Assembly: GCA_038147755.1 (NCBI GenBank)
Contig: JAYQTS010000003.1
Location: 124,001 to 188,000, forward strand
Length of the DNA stretch: 64,000 bases
Direction: 5' to 3'
Source: UBA5951 sp012269555
Lineage (GTDB): Bacteria > Pseudomonadota > Alphaproteobacteria > Puniceispirillales > Puniceispirillaceae
The notes below the pieces were generated by a model. The model worked only from the letters and a program-made list of their open reading frames with translations. It had not been told where the DNA came from and did not search any database. The translations under genes and the position numbers were made by a program. How positions within the stretch are numbered: position 1 is the stretch's first letter; every line of letters begins with the position of its first letter. Of the stretch, positions 47,094-57,920 are shown one piece after another.

Positions 47094-50000
47094 TGAAAAA
47101 TAAATTTGTCCATCTGCGTGTACATACAGTTTATTCACTATCCGAGTCTACACTTCGAATTTCTGATTTAGCTAAGCTAGCTCAAGATGACTATCAGCCA
47201 GCTATGGCCATTACAGATAGTCAAAATCTTTTTGGTGCTTATGAATTTTCCAAAATAATGTCAGAGTCTGGCATACAACCTATAATTGGTTCTTCTGTTT
47301 TTATCAAAGACGAGTATGGTGAAGGTGAAGTTGTATTGCTAGCACAGAATGAAACTGGTTATAAAAACCTTAGTAAGTTGTTATCAGATGCGTGGATAAA
47401 GAGTGATGGATCAGATAAACCGCTTATAGATGTTAATGAACTTATTCATTCTTCAGAAGGGACTAATCCTACTTACAGGAGGAGCAAAAGATGGGTTTAT
47501 TCCCTGTTTAGTAGTTATTTCCCCAAAATTAGCTCAAGCTAGATTACAATTGCTATCTAAGCAAATGGAAGGCCGTATTTATGTAGAATTGCAAAGGCAC
47601 AAACTAAAACTAGAAAATGATATTGAAGAAAAGTTAATAGAGTTTGCCAATATTTTAGACTTGCCTCTTATCGCAACAAATGATTGTCATTTTGATAATA
47701 TAGAGATGCATGTGCCCCAGAAAATACTTACCTGTATTGCCACAAATCAGAGACTAGCTAGCATGAGTAGCTATTATCAAACAGAACATCATCGTTTTAA
47801 GACAGCGAAAGAGATGTTTGATTTGTTTCATGATATTCCAGAGGCAGTTTTAAATAGTCTTACTGTGGCAAAAAGATGTTCTTTTATGATACAGGATAGA
47901 CAACCTATTTTGCCTGAATTTTATAACCTAGAAGGACGTTCTCCGGGGCAGGTACTTTGTTCAGATGCTGAAAACGGTTTGAAAAAGCGCTTAGAGGCGC
48001 TAAAAATCGCTAGAACTTTAGAGTTAAGCGAAGATAAATATTTTGAACGATTGAGGTACGAATTATCAATTATCATGAAAATGGGATTTACAGGATATTT
48101 TTTAATTGTTTCTGATTTTATAAATTGGGCAAAGGATAATAATATAGCTGTTGGACCTGGAAGAGGCTCAGGAGCCGGCTCTTTAGTTGCTTGGGCTTTA
48201 AGAATCACCGATTTAGATCCAATAAAATGGGGTTTACTTTTTGAGAGGTTTTTAAATCCAGAACGTATATCTATGCCTGACTTCGATATCGATTTTTGCC
48301 AGGACAGAAGAGATGAGGTTATCCAATATGTACAGAAAAGATATGGTGAAGATAGGGTTGCACAAATTATTACATTTGGAAAATTACAGGCGCGTGCAGC
48401 ATTAAGAGATGTTGGGCGTGTGCTTGATATGCCATATTCGCAAGTTGATAAAATAGCAAAAATGATTCCAAATAATCCGGCAGCTCCAACAACAATTGCT
48501 CAAGCATTAGAAAACCGGGACGAGTTAGCAAAACTTTGTGAGGAAGATGAGTCAGCTAAATTTCTATTGCAAACCGCAATGAAGCTCGAGGGTTTGTACA
48601 GACATGCATCCACACATGCTGCAGGCCTAGTTATTGGTGATAGATCGCTACCAGAATTAGTGCCAATTTATAGGGATCCACGTTCTGAAATTCCGGTAAC
48701 TCAATTTAACATGAAAATATGTTGAGAAAGTGGGTTTGGTCAAATTCGATTTTTTGGGCCTAAAAACTTTGACCGTAATAGAGAAAGCCATTGAACTAAT
48801 TGAACAAAGTGGAAGCTCAATTGATCTAGAAAATTTACCTCTTGATGATAAAACTACATATGAAATGTTAGCAGAGGGTGATACTGTAGGCGTTTTTCAA
48901 TTGGAATCATCGGGAATGAGAGATGTTCTCCGAGGTCTTAAACCAGACAGATTTGAAGATATTATCGCTGTTGTAGCACTTTATCGTCCAGGGCCCAATG
49001 GATAATATTCCTGCATATATAAATAGGAAACATGGTAGAGAAACCGTTATTTACATGCATGAAAAGCTTGAGACTATATTATCTGAAACATACGGAATTA
49101 TGATTTATCAAGAACAGGTCCAACAAGCAGCTCGTGATTTGGCAGGTTATACTCTTGGAAGTGCAGATATACTTAGACGTGCAATGGGAAAAAAAATACA
49201 ATCGGAAATGGATTCACAACGCACAAAATTTGTTGAGGGTGCACTTAAAAATAATATCGATAATGAATTAGCATCCCAGATTTTTGACCAAATTTCTGCA
49301 TTTGCAGGGTATGGGTTTAATAAATCACATGCTGCCGCCTATGCTTTGATTGCTTATCAAACAGCTTATTTAAAAGCAAATTACCCAGTTCAGTTTATGG
49401 CTGCTTTAATGGCTTTAGATTCAGGTAATGTGGATAAACTGTCCATATTTAAGCAAGATTGCATGAGGAAAAAAATTGAAATAAAGCCGCCAGACATAAA
49501 TTTTTCACAAGCAACTTTTTCAGTCGAAAAGAGCGCTAATAGCTGTTTGGCCATTCGTTATGGTCTTGGCGCAATAAAAAATGTTGGTGAAGAAGCTATG
49601 AGAACTTTGTGTAAAGTACGAGATTCACTTAGTAAATTTAATTCTATTGAAGAATTTGCTCATCACTTGCCACAGGAGGTGTCTAACAAAAGACAATTAG
49701 AAAGTCTTATTCAGGCTGGTGTTTTTGACAATTTACATTCAAATAGAAATCAACTTTTCAGTTCAATAGACAAAATTTTAAGCACATCGAATTTAGTTAG
49801 AAAAGAAAATAATTCAAAGCAAGTTTCGCTATTTGCTGGTTCCAATATTGAGCCTGAATACGCAGCTATTCGATTTTTAGATTGTCCTGAATGGAGCCAA
49901 CCAGAAAAAATAGCAAGAGAGTTTGAAGTTCTTGGCCTGTATTTGAGCGCACATCCACTTGACCAATATGAGTATCAACTAAAAAAAATGAATATTAAGC

Positions 50001-50532
50001 CTTCTAATTCTTTGTATGAGTTAGATGGACAAGGGACAGGTCAGAGAATAAAAATGGTTGGGCAATTAACATCGGTTCAAGAACGTGTGTCTCAAAAAGG
50101 AAACAGGTTCGCATTTCTTCAGTTTACAGATAAGACTGGAGGATTTGAAGTCACATGTTTTTCAGACTTGTTGATTAGCAATCGAGATAGCCTTCAACCA
50201 GGTAATATTTTGATTATTTATTTAGAGGCAAAAATTGAAAATGGTTTGGTTCGATTGCTTGCACAGAGAATAATGCCACTTGAAGATAAAATAGCATTGG
50301 CCCACAGTGGATTAGGTATTTGGCTAGAAAACGCTGATTGCTTAGAAGATATAAAATTGATTCTAAGTGAAGATGGGGAAGGAAGGCACCAGTCGAGATA
50401 AATATTAAAGATGCTGCTAGTCAGATAAAGATGATACTACCCAATTGCTTTCAACTATCCGGAAATTGTAGAAAAAAATTAAAATCAGTTCCTGGCATAA
50501 TAAAAATTGAAGATATTTTGGAGAATGCATAG
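47093..50532 (+). CDS. dnaE: DNA polymerase III alpha subunit (four frame breaks)
   Basis: Replicative polymerase of about 1146 aa. The PHP domain (FVHLRVHTVYSLSES), the polymerase core (AVGPGRGSGAGSLVAW and SMPDFDIDFCQDRRDEVI, which hold the catalytic aspartates), the finger region, HhH and the OB fold (FAFLQFTDKTGGFEVTCF) are in order. Frame breaks lie at 47459-47461 (extra G), 48714-48717 (extra A), 48997-48998 (extra A) and 50381-50382 (missing G). The last one restores KAPVEINIKDAASQIKMILP and moves the stop to 50530-50532. The gene is essential, so these are read as sequencing errors. Confidence 0.93.
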
Positions 50533-50563
50533 GGCAATCAATTAATTTTATTTGCATTTTTTT

Positions 50564-50569
50564 TATAAT
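50564..50569 (+). promoter_or_regulatory. Possible -10 element of the rpsB promoter
   Basis: A perfect TATAAT follows a T-run directly after dnaE. The -35 region at about 41-46 (ATTAAT) is poor. A start near 50576 would give a leader of about 130 nt covering the structured region upstream of rpsB. Confidence 0.4.
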
Positions 50570-50601
50570 AAGGGTAGGAAGAAATCAATTTTTAGTACAC
50601 A

Positions 50602-50675
50602 CATGAAGGCCGCCTTTTGGCAAATTCCAAATCTAAAGGCTATCCGGTGAGGGTATTTCTCTTTCACACTTCATG
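50602..50675 (+). promoter_or_regulatory. Structured mRNA leader upstream of rpsB
   Basis: An outer stem CATGAAG (50602-50608) with CTTCATG (50669-50675) encloses two smaller hairpins: GCC/GGC with a TTTT loop (50612-50621), and TATCC/GGGTA with a GGTGA loop (50641-50655, one G:U pair). After it come GGAGG and AGGAGG purine blocks before the rpsB ATG at 50706. Autoregulatory S2 leaders are known upstream of rpsB in other proteobacteria, and this stretch is less AT-rich than other gaps. Its function is inferred. Confidence 0.5.
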
Positions 50676-50705
50676 GAGGTTTAACCGGAGAACAGGAGGT
50701 TTGTT

Positions 50706-51674
50706 ATGGCTCTCCCCACATTTACAATGAGACAGCTACTTGAAGCAGGTGTGCATTTTGGACACCATACGCGGAGATGGGATCCAAGAATGGGACCATT
50801 TATATTTGGTGAACGTAATAATGTTCATATCTTAGATTTGCAACAAACTGTGCCATTATTACATCAAGCGATTAAGGCCCTTCGTGATACCACTTCAAAA
50901 GGTGGTAGAGTGTTGTTTGTCGGAACTAAAAGAGTAGCCTCCGAAAAAATAGCTGAAACTGCAAGAGAATGTGGCCAATATTTTGTAAATCACAGATGGC
51001 TTGGAGGTATGTTAACAAACTGGTCAACTGTAACCCAGTCAATAAGACGTTTAAGAGATTTGGAGAAACAGTTAGAAAGTGAAGAAATACAACAACTTAC
51101 AAAAAAAGAGATACTTCAATTAACTCGAGAACGCGATAAGCTCGAGTTAACGTTAGGTGGTATCAAAGACATGGGAGGGCTGCCTGATATGTTGTTCATC
51201 CTTGATACCAATAAAGAAGATATAGCAGTTGCTGAAGCTAATAAACTTGGAATACCAGTTGTTGCTGTGGTTGACAGCAATGCCAGCCCATTAGGTATAG
51301 ATTTTCCTATCCCTGGAAACGACGATGCAATGCGCGCTATTTCGCTATATTGTGAGTTGGCCAGAGACGCCATTTTAGACGGGTTACAGCAAGAATTGGC
51401 GGCAAGTGGGCATGATATGGGTGGAGAAGCAGAAGCACCATCTGAGGTGCTTGAAGAAGATACATCCGCAAACATTTCTGAGGAAACTCAGAAAAAAGAT
51501 ATAAAGAAATCTCAAGATAAGAAGACAAAAAAGAAAACCATCGATATTGATGAAGAAAAAGAGAAAAATAATCTGTCAGAAGAGATTGCGGAGATGGATG
51601 CTGTTGTGAACGAAGAAAATTCTGATGACTCAGTAACTTCTAAGGTTTCAGATAATGAAAGTAACGCTTCTTAA
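50706..51674 (+). CDS. rpsB: 30S ribosomal protein S2 with long charged tail
   Basis: S2, 322 aa. The conserved domain runs from MRQLLEAGVHFGHHTRRWDP to about residue 230 and includes HRWLGGMLTNWSTV and VDSNASPLGIDFPIPGNDDA. Residues about 238-322 form a low-complexity tail rich in Glu, Lys, Asp and Ser that most S2 proteins lack or have much shorter. AGGAGG lies nine bases before the ATG. It heads the rpsB-tsf-pyrH-frr operon. Confidence 0.95.
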   Translation: MALPTFTMRQLLEAGVHFGHHTRRWDPRMGPFIFGERNNVHILDLQQTVPLLHQAIKALRDTTSKGGRVLFVGTKRVASEKIAETARECGQYFVNHRWLGGMLTNWSTVTQSIRRLRDLEKQLESEEIQQLTKKEILQLTRERDKLELTLGGIKDMGGLPDMLFILDTNKEDIAVAEANKLGIPVVAVVDSNASPLGIDFPIPGNDDAMRAISLYCELARDAILDGLQQELAASGHDMGGEAEAPSEVLEEDTSANISEETQKKDIKKSQDKKTKKKTIDIDEEKEKNNLSEEIAEMDAVVNEENSDDSVTSKVSDNESNAS

Positions 51675-51698
51675 AAATTTTTTAACTTTAAAGTTTAA

Positions 51699-51719
51699 AA
51701 GCTAAAGTATTTTTAGCTT
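51699..51719 (+). other. Hairpin between rpsB and tsf
   Basis: AAGCTAAA (51699-51706) pairs with TTTAGCTT (51712-51719) around a 5-nt loop. A second self-complementary string, AACTTTAAAGTT, lies just upstream. No T-tract follows. A processing site or weak attenuator between the two translation genes is possible. Confidence 0.35.
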
Positions 51720-51769
51720 AACTGGGTCTAAATGATTTTAACAAAAAAAGAGAAAAAGGATATTAAAAA

Positions 51770-52690
51770 ATGGCTGTTACTTCTGCTTTAGTAAAGCAAC
51801 TACGTGAGACGTCAGGAGCTGGTATGATGGATTGTAAAAAAGCCCTTGAAGAAACGAATGCAAATATTGATGCTGCAATTGATTGGCTTAGAACTAAAGG
51901 TTTAGCGACTGCAGCAAAAAAATCTGGTCGCGTAGCATCTGAGGGACTCGTTGCAATCCATGTTCAAGGTAATTCAGCAGCAATGATTGAATTAAACGCT
52001 GAAACTGATTTTGTGTCTCGAAATGATGATTTTAAATTTTTGGCCTCAAGTCTGGCTATTCTTGCAAATGATGCTGAAAATATAGATGAACTTATTGCAC
52101 TTCCGTTTCCAAACACCCAAAGGTCAGTCAAGGAAGAAATTACACATAACATTGCTACTATTGGCGAGAATATGATGCTTAGACGCATGAAAAATATTAA
52201 AGTCAATAAAGGTACTATTGTGTCTTATGTGCATAACGCAACAGCAGAAGGGATGGGACGTATTGGGGTTCTAGTAGCTTTAGAGTCAGACTTGAAAATA
52301 GACATATTAAATGATGTCGGTAAACAGATAGCCATGCATGTAGCAGCCACAAAACCGGTATCCCTCTCTGTTGAGGATCTTGACCCTTCGATAGTACACA
52401 GAGAGCGCGAAGTGCTTATTGAGCAAGCTAAGCAATCAGGAAAACCACAAGAAATTGCTGAGAAAATGGTTGAGGGTAGGATTCGAAAATTCTACCAAGA
52501 AGTTGTACTATTGGAGCAAACTTTTGTTATTGATGGCGAGAGTAAAGTAGCAGATGTTTTAAAGAAAACAGCTCATGAAGCCGGAGGTGAGATTGTGTTG
52601 AAAGAATTTAGCCTGTTTGTTTTAGGCGATGGTATAGAAAAAGAAGAAACTGATTTTGCAGCAGAGGTAGCCGCGCAATTGAATAAGTAA
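51770..52690 (+). CDS. tsf: Translation elongation factor Ts
   Basis: EF-Ts, 306 aa, nucleotide exchange factor for EF-Tu. The UBA-like N-terminus (VKQLRETSGAGMMDCKKALEE), the core TDFVSRNDDF and the HVAATKP segment are present. The full length is normal. AAAGGA lies about ten bases before the ATG. Confidence 0.96.
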   Translation: MAVTSALVKQLRETSGAGMMDCKKALEETNANIDAAIDWLRTKGLATAAKKSGRVASEGLVAIHVQGNSAAMIELNAETDFVSRNDDFKFLASSLAILANDAENIDELIALPFPNTQRSVKEEITHNIATIGENMMLRRMKNIKVNKGTIVSYVHNATAEGMGRIGVLVALESDLKIDILNDVGKQIAMHVAATKPVSLSVEDLDPSIVHREREVLIEQAKQSGKPQEIAEKMVEGRIRKFYQEVVLLEQTFVIDGESKVADVLKKTAHEAGGEIVLKEFSLFVLGDGIEKEETDFAAEVAAQLNK

Positions 52691-52723
52691 ATTCATTAGT
52701 TAACATATGGTTTAATAAAGTCT

Positions 52724-53437
52724 ATGGCGGAATTTAAATATAAACGTGTATTGCTAAAAATATCAGGGGAATCTCTGATGGGCAACCAAGACTACGGCAT
52801 AGATACAGCGATGGTGAGTAGAGTAGCCAGTGAAGTTGCTGATGTTGTGTCCCAGGATATTCAGGTTTGTCTTGTTATTGGTGGCGGTAATATTTTTAGA
52901 GGTGTGTCTGCAGCTGCAGTCGGGATGGAACGGGCGACAGGCGATTACATGGGTATGTTAGCAACAGTAATGAATGCTCTTGCAATGCAAAATGCTTTGG
53001 AACAGCTAAAAATTGATACTCGCGTTCAATCAGCATTACCAATTGACGCTGTTTGTGAGCCTTACATAAGGCGACGAGCCATACGACATATGGAAAGAGG
53101 AAGGGTTGTTATATTTGCTGCTGGAACGGGCAATCCATTTTTTACGACTGATACAGCAGCGGCCTTGCGTGCTTCAGAAATGAATTGTAATGTTTTGATG
53201 AAAGGAACACGTGTCGATGGTGTTTATTCTGCAGACCCAGAAAAAGAAGCTGATGCGGTTCGATTTAATAGCTTAAGTTATCTTGATGTTCTCTCTCAGG
53301 ACTTAAAAGTAATGGATGCGACGGCAATTTCGTTAGCTCGTGAAAACAATATCCCAATTTTGGTGTTCTCCGTGACTCAGACTGGAGGGTTTGACAGGGC
53401 TTTAAGACATAAAGGTGAATTTACGCTTATCAAATAA
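52724..53437 (+). CDS. pyrH: UMP kinase
   Basis: Bacterial UMP kinase, 237 aa, of the amino-acid kinase fold. KRVLLKISGESLMG, VIGGGNIFRG, DYMGMLATVMNALA and FAAGTGNPFFTTDTAAALRA are all present. It phosphorylates UMP to UDP. It lies between tsf and frr as usual. Confidence 0.96.
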   Translation: MAEFKYKRVLLKISGESLMGNQDYGIDTAMVSRVASEVADVVSQDIQVCLVIGGGNIFRGVSAAAVGMERATGDYMGMLATVMNALAMQNALEQLKIDTRVQSALPIDAVCEPYIRRRAIRHMERGRVVIFAAGTGNPFFTTDTAAALRASEMNCNVLMKGTRVDGVYSADPEKEADAVRFNSLSYLDVLSQDLKVMDATAISLARENNIPILVFSVTQTGGFDRALRHKGEFTLIK

Positions 53438-53461
53438 AAGTTTAGAGAAAAGAGGGAAAAA

Positions 53462-54019
53462 ATGTCATCATTAGACATGGAAGATGTTAAACGCCGTATG
53501 GAGGGAGCGGTATCTAATCTCAGCAGTGAGTTTTCTGGGTTAAGGGCAGGAAGGGCTTCAGTTGCAATGCTAGATCCAGTTAGCGTTGATGCCTATGGTT
53601 CCAAAATGCCCTTAAATCAATTAAGTAATATATCAGTACCTGAATCTAGGTTACTCTCCGTTTCTGTATGGGATGCATCAGTAGTGGGTTCTGTTGAAAA
53701 AGCCATTAGAGAATCAGATCTGGGTCTCAATCCTCAAGTTGAAGGCACAGTTATTCGTGTTCCGGTCCCTGAATTATCAGAGGACAGACGTAAAGATATG
53801 GTAAAAGTTGCAGGTAAATATTCAGAGGCCGCTCGTATCTCTGTGCGTAATGTAAGGCGTGATGCTATTGAAACCATCCGTAAAGATGAAAAAGCAGGTC
53901 TTATTTCTGAAGATGAACGACATACATATGAGGCTGATATTCAAAGGGTGACAGATGAATTCGTAGCTAATATCGACACTATGTTAGCAAAAAAAGAGAT
54001 AGATATTACAAATATTTAA
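53462..54019 (+). CDS. frr: Ribosome recycling factor
   Basis: RRF, 185 aa. FSGLRAGRASVAMLDPVSVD, the MPLNQLSNISVPESR loop and VRNVRRDAIETIRKDEK are characteristic. With EF-G it splits ribosomes after termination. The gene starts 25 bases after pyrH with GAGGGAAAA as ribosome binding site. Confidence 0.96.
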   Translation: MSSLDMEDVKRRMEGAVSNLSSEFSGLRAGRASVAMLDPVSVDAYGSKMPLNQLSNISVPESRLLSVSVWDASVVGSVEKAIRESDLGLNPQVEGTVIRVPVPELSEDRRKDMVKVAGKYSEAARISVRNVRRDAIETIRKDEKAGLISEDERHTYEADIQRVTDEFVANIDTMLAKKEIDITNI

Positions 54020-54047
54020 GAACTGCTCTTAAAGGTTTTTAAAAGTT

Positions 54048-54806
54048 ATGAAGCATTTAGCGATAATCATGGATGGAAATAGACGATGGGCTCATGAAAA
54101 TGCGCTTTCAGCAATTTCAGGACATGATAAAGGTGCACACACTTTGACGAAAATCGGTCGGGAGGTCGCTCGTCTCAAAATTCCCTTTCTTACAGTATTT
54201 GCTTTTTCGGCAGAAAATTGGAGTCGGTCTAAGTCAGAAATAAAGGCTCTTTTTGGTTTGATGAAAAAATATCTGCAGCAGGAAACTACAAATTTGATGT
54301 CGGAAGACATTAAATTAAAAATAATTGGTGATGTAAAACCTTTCCCACAAGATTTACAAATTTTATTTAAAAATGCAGAATATTTAACAGAAAATAACAA
54401 ATCTATGACCTTAACGATAGCTGTAAATTATGGGGGGCTTCAAGATATAGTTAACGCTGCCTCAAGCTATGATTTAATTAATGTTGATTTAAATTCTAAC
54501 GATATTATTCAAAATTTCAAATCTAAGCTTATGACTTCATTTTTGCCTCCGGTGGACATGTTGATACGAACTGGAAAGGAAAAAAGGATTTCAAATTTTT
54601 TAATTTGGGATTGCGCATACGCTGAACTCTATTTTTCAGATAGTTACTGGCCTGAATTTAGCGTAGATGAACTGCATGATGCCTTAAAAGACTGGAATTC
54701 TAGGTTAAGGCGGTTTGGTGGAAGTGTTAACTTAAAAACATTAGAGATTGGTGAAGCATCTACTGGTATGACTCAAGAAAGAAAAAAAACAGCTAATGAA
54801 AGATAA
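54048..54806 (+). CDS. uppS: Undecaprenyl diphosphate synthase
   Basis: Cis-prenyltransferase, 252 aa. IIMDGNRRWA holds the catalytic aspartate, and FAFSAENWSR, IAVNYGG, DMLIRTGKEKRISNFL and ELYFSDSYWPEF are present. In many homologues the RTGGE segment reads GGE; here it is GKE. It supplies the lipid carrier for peptidoglycan and O-antigen. Its 3' end overlaps cdsA by 11 bases. Confidence 0.94.
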   Translation: MKHLAIIMDGNRRWAHENALSAISGHDKGAHTLTKIGREVARLKIPFLTVFAFSAENWSRSKSEIKALFGLMKKYLQQETTNLMSEDIKLKIIGDVKPFPQDLQILFKNAEYLTENNKSMTLTIAVNYGGLQDIVNAASSYDLINVDLNSNDIIQNFKSKLMTSFLPPVDMLIRTGKEKRISNFLIWDCAYAELYFSDSYWPEFSVDELHDALKDWNSRLRRFGGSVNLKTLEIGEASTGMTQERKKTANER

Positions 54807-55566
54807 GCTTTCGGATATTAGTCGAAGAATGACTGGCACGATATTGCTGTTACCCCTAATGGTTCTGTTCTTTTCCGGTGAGCCTTATTCTAAAATCACT
54901 GTATTGATTTGTGCAGCATTTATGGTTTTGGAATATTCTTTTCTAGCTACAAAAAATATTAATCTAAGAATTATTCTTATTGGAATAATAGGCTGTTTTG
55001 GGTCTGCTAGTTTGTTTTTGCTTGGACCTATCTATCACTTAGTTTTTTTGTTATCGTTATTGGTGTTACTATTAAAATTTTTTCCCTATGGAACCATCAT
55101 TATGGGAATTTTTCTGGCTATGCTTTTGTATAGTATTGGAAATTTGTCACACAATGAATCATTTCAGGAAATTATGACGTTTATAGTTTTTACAGTTATA
55201 TCCGTGGACATTGGGGCGTATATTACTGGCCGCTGCGTGGGTGGACCCAAATTAATACCTCATATAAGTCCGGCTAAAACGATATCAGGTGCAATTGGTG
55301 GACTTGTTGGTGGGACATCGGCAGGAATAGGCATTTTTTTTGTATTAAATTTTCAAATCACATTTTGGCTTTTTTTAATAACGTTATTCGTTGCAGTATT
55401 AGCCCAGTTAGGAGATATAACGGCGTCATTTTTCAAAAGGTCAATTGACACAAAAGATAGCGCAAAAACAATACCTGGACATGGAGGTTTTTTAGATAGA
55501 TTTGACGGATATATATATGTTATCCCCATCTTTGCACTTTTACCAATTAATGGATTATTTGTTTAA
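54796..55566 (+). CDS. cdsA: Phosphatidate cytidylyltransferase
   Basis: CdsA, 256 aa, an integral membrane enzyme with about seven hydrophobic segments making CDP-diacylglycerol. The C-terminal signature (SFFKRSIDTKDSAKTIPGHG then GFLDRFDGYI) is complete. It overlaps uppS at its start, and its TAA shares a base with the dxr ATG, so the three genes are probably translationally coupled. Confidence 0.94.
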   Translation: MKDKLSDISRRMTGTILLLPLMVLFFSGEPYSKITVLICAAFMVLEYSFLATKNINLRIILIGIIGCFGSASLFLLGPIYHLVFLLSLLVLLLKFFPYGTIIMGIFLAMLLYSIGNLSHNESFQEIMTFIVFTVISVDIGAYITGRCVGGPKLIPHISPAKTISGAIGGLVGGTSAGIGIFFVLNFQITFWLFLITLFVAVLAQLGDITASFFKRSIDTKDSAKTIPGHGGFLDRFDGYIYVIPIFALLPINGLFV

Positions 55567-56713
55567 TGAAAAAATTTGTTACAGTGCTTGGTGCAACGGG
55601 AACTGTTGGCTCTAAAACTCTTGAAATTATAAGAGAAAATAGAGAAAAATTTGAGATTATAGGCATCTCTGCACACTCAAATGTTTCGTTGTTAGTAAAA
55701 TTTACTATAGAATTTCTACCTAAATATATCGCGCTTTCCAATTTACTTTTATTACCTGAATTAGAAAAGCAAGTAAGTCATCTTGATGTTGAAATACTTC
55801 AAGGAGAAGAGGGTTTATCCCTTTTAGCTTCAAAAAAAACTGATATATTGGTAGCCGCTATCACCGGTTTTGCAGGTTTTAAACCTATTTTTCAAGCGAT
55901 TAACTCTGGGATAGATGTTGCTCTTGCTAATAAAGAGGCACTTGTCGCTGGAGGACATTTAATTATGCCTTTAGCTAAGGAAAAAGGTGTGCGAATATTT
56001 CCTATAGATTCTGAACATAACGCAATATTTCAATGTATGATGGGACAAAAATGGAGCGAGGTAGATAAAGTCACACTAACAGCTTCAGGGGGACCATTTG
56101 TATCAATGAGCAGAAATGAGACTTTTTATGTATCACCCAATAAAGCCCTCAAGCACCCAACTTGGATTATGGGAAAAAAATATCCATAGATAGCGCAACT
56201 ATGATGAATAAGGGACTTGAAACAATTGAGGCTGCCTGGCTTTTTAATATTAGGAAAGAAAAAATATCCGCAATTATTCATCCTCAGTCTATTGTGCATG
56301 GCATTGTAAAATTTAGAGACCAATCAGTTATTACCCACATGGCACCAACTGATATGAAGGTTCCGATTTCTCAGGTATTAGCTTGGCCAAAGAGACTGAA
56401 TATTAAATTGAAGGAAATTGATTTTACCAAAATTGAAAATTTGGAATTTAAAGAAATAGATATCGTTCAATTTCCATGTTTTGGCCTTGCCTATCAATTA
56501 ATAGATGAACACCCCTGTTATTCCGTTGCTCTTAACGCAGCAAATGAGATAGCTGTTAATCTTTATTTAAATTATAAACTCGATTTTGGTAATATCTACA
56601 CTTTGGTAGCAAAAACAATAGAACGAATTGAAATTAATGAACTCAATGATTATCAGTCTATAATTGACTATGATAATTACGCACGCAATATAGCGGAGTT
56701 TGTAAAATTATAG
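55566..56713 (+). CDS. dxr: 1-deoxy-D-xylulose 5-phosphate reductoisomerase (one frame break)
   Basis: DXR of about 382 aa, second step of the MEP isoprenoid pathway. The NADPH loop GATGTVGSKTLEII, ALANKEALVAGG, IDSEHNAIFQC and, after the break, SIDSATMMNKGLE are present. The frame breaks at the A7 run 56174-56180, where an eighth A gives WIMGKKISIDSATM. The gene is essential in this pathway, so a sequencing error is likely. Its product feeds uppS, two genes upstream. Confidence 0.93.
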
Positions 56714-56758
56714 CCATTGGAATAACCATTTAATTTGGTGCAGAGATTTTAGGTATTT

Positions 56759-57841
56759 ATGTTATCATTTGGATTTTTTGAAATATTATTGTCATTTATC
56801 TTGGTTTTGACACCTATCGTTTTCATCCACGAGCTAGGACATTTTTGGGTTGCTAGAAAAACAGGCGTCATCGTAGATGTATTCTCTGTTGGTGTTGGTA
56901 GAGAGATATTTGGTTGGACAGATACTCACGGAACTAGATGGCGTTTTTGCATGGATTCCTCTCGGAGGTTATGTAAAAATGAGAGGGGATGAAAATATAA
57001 CAAGCGGTGGTTCTTCAAATGCTAGAATATTAGAGGGTAGTTTTTCTAATGCACCACTCTTATCAAGAATTGCAATTGTTTCAGCAGGACCTATAGCAAA
57101 TTTTATACTAGCGTTTATCTTGTTTGTTGCGCTCTACATTGGTGCAGGTAAATTATTTATTCCACCAATGATAGGCGAAGTTTTGCCTAATAGTGTAGCA
57201 GAGCGTTCAGGATTAAAATCAAACGATGTGGTCCTAAAGATTAATCAGAAAAAAGTTTCTGATTTTAATGATTTTAGGGTTTTTGTATTTGAGTCACCTG
57301 GCAAACCTATAAAATTACAAATTGATAGATCTGGAACTATTTTAGAGATTGTAGCAACTCCCAAATCTATTTACTTGGAAGAATTGGACATATATGCAGG
57401 TCAATTGGGAATACGTTCTCCTGTCGGAGAATTCAGGAAACTAGGTATTCTTGAGGCAATGAACGAATCAAGTCGGGAATGTTGGTCAATTACTGTTGGA
57501 ATGATTCGAGGTATCTCCAGAATAATATCAGGTGATGCTCAGATGGGTGAGATCGGTGGGCCTATTCGAATAGCTCAATTCTCTCGAGATGCAGCATTAC
57601 AAGGATTAACTAGTTTAGTATTTTTTGTTGCTCTAATCTCGATTAATCTTGGATTAGTTAATTTAATGCCAATACCAGCCCTCGATGGAGGGCATCTTCT
57701 ATTTTTATAATTGAGGGAATAATAGGAAAACCTTTGCCTGACTCTTGGCAAAATTTTTTGTTGCGAGGAGGAATAGCCTTTCTGCTATCTTTGATGCTGT
57801 TTGTTACAATTTATGATATATTGAGGGGCATAAACAACTAA
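56759..57841 (+). CDS. rseP: Site-2 protease RseP (two frame breaks)
   Basis: Inner-membrane zinc protease of about 360 aa. HELGH lies in IVFIHELGHFWVARKTG (first helix), a PDZ domain spans about residues 125-205 (NSVAERSGLKSNDVVLKI), and NLMPIPALDGGHLL is the second metal motif. Breaks lie at 56944-56948 (extra T, restoring RFAWIPLGGYVKMRG) and 57702-57706 (missing T, restoring IIEGIIGKPLPDSWQN and a last helix ending at TAA 57839-57841). It cleaves anti-sigma factors and remnant signal peptides. Confidence 0.92.
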
Positions 57842-57920
57842 AATAAATGCCTAGGTGTTAAAAATAGAATCTTATTTTTAAAAGAAGACCAATTTACCTA
57901 TTGTAAAAGGGATATTCATA

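Noticed and set aside
48725..49005. Split dnaE as an intein or trans-spliced polymerase
   Set aside because: No intein motifs or extra sequence are present. The pieces abut with single-base offsets, so indel errors explain it.
50534..50571. Intrinsic terminator after dnaE
   Set aside because: GCAA/TTGC gives only four pairs before the T8 run, too weak to call.
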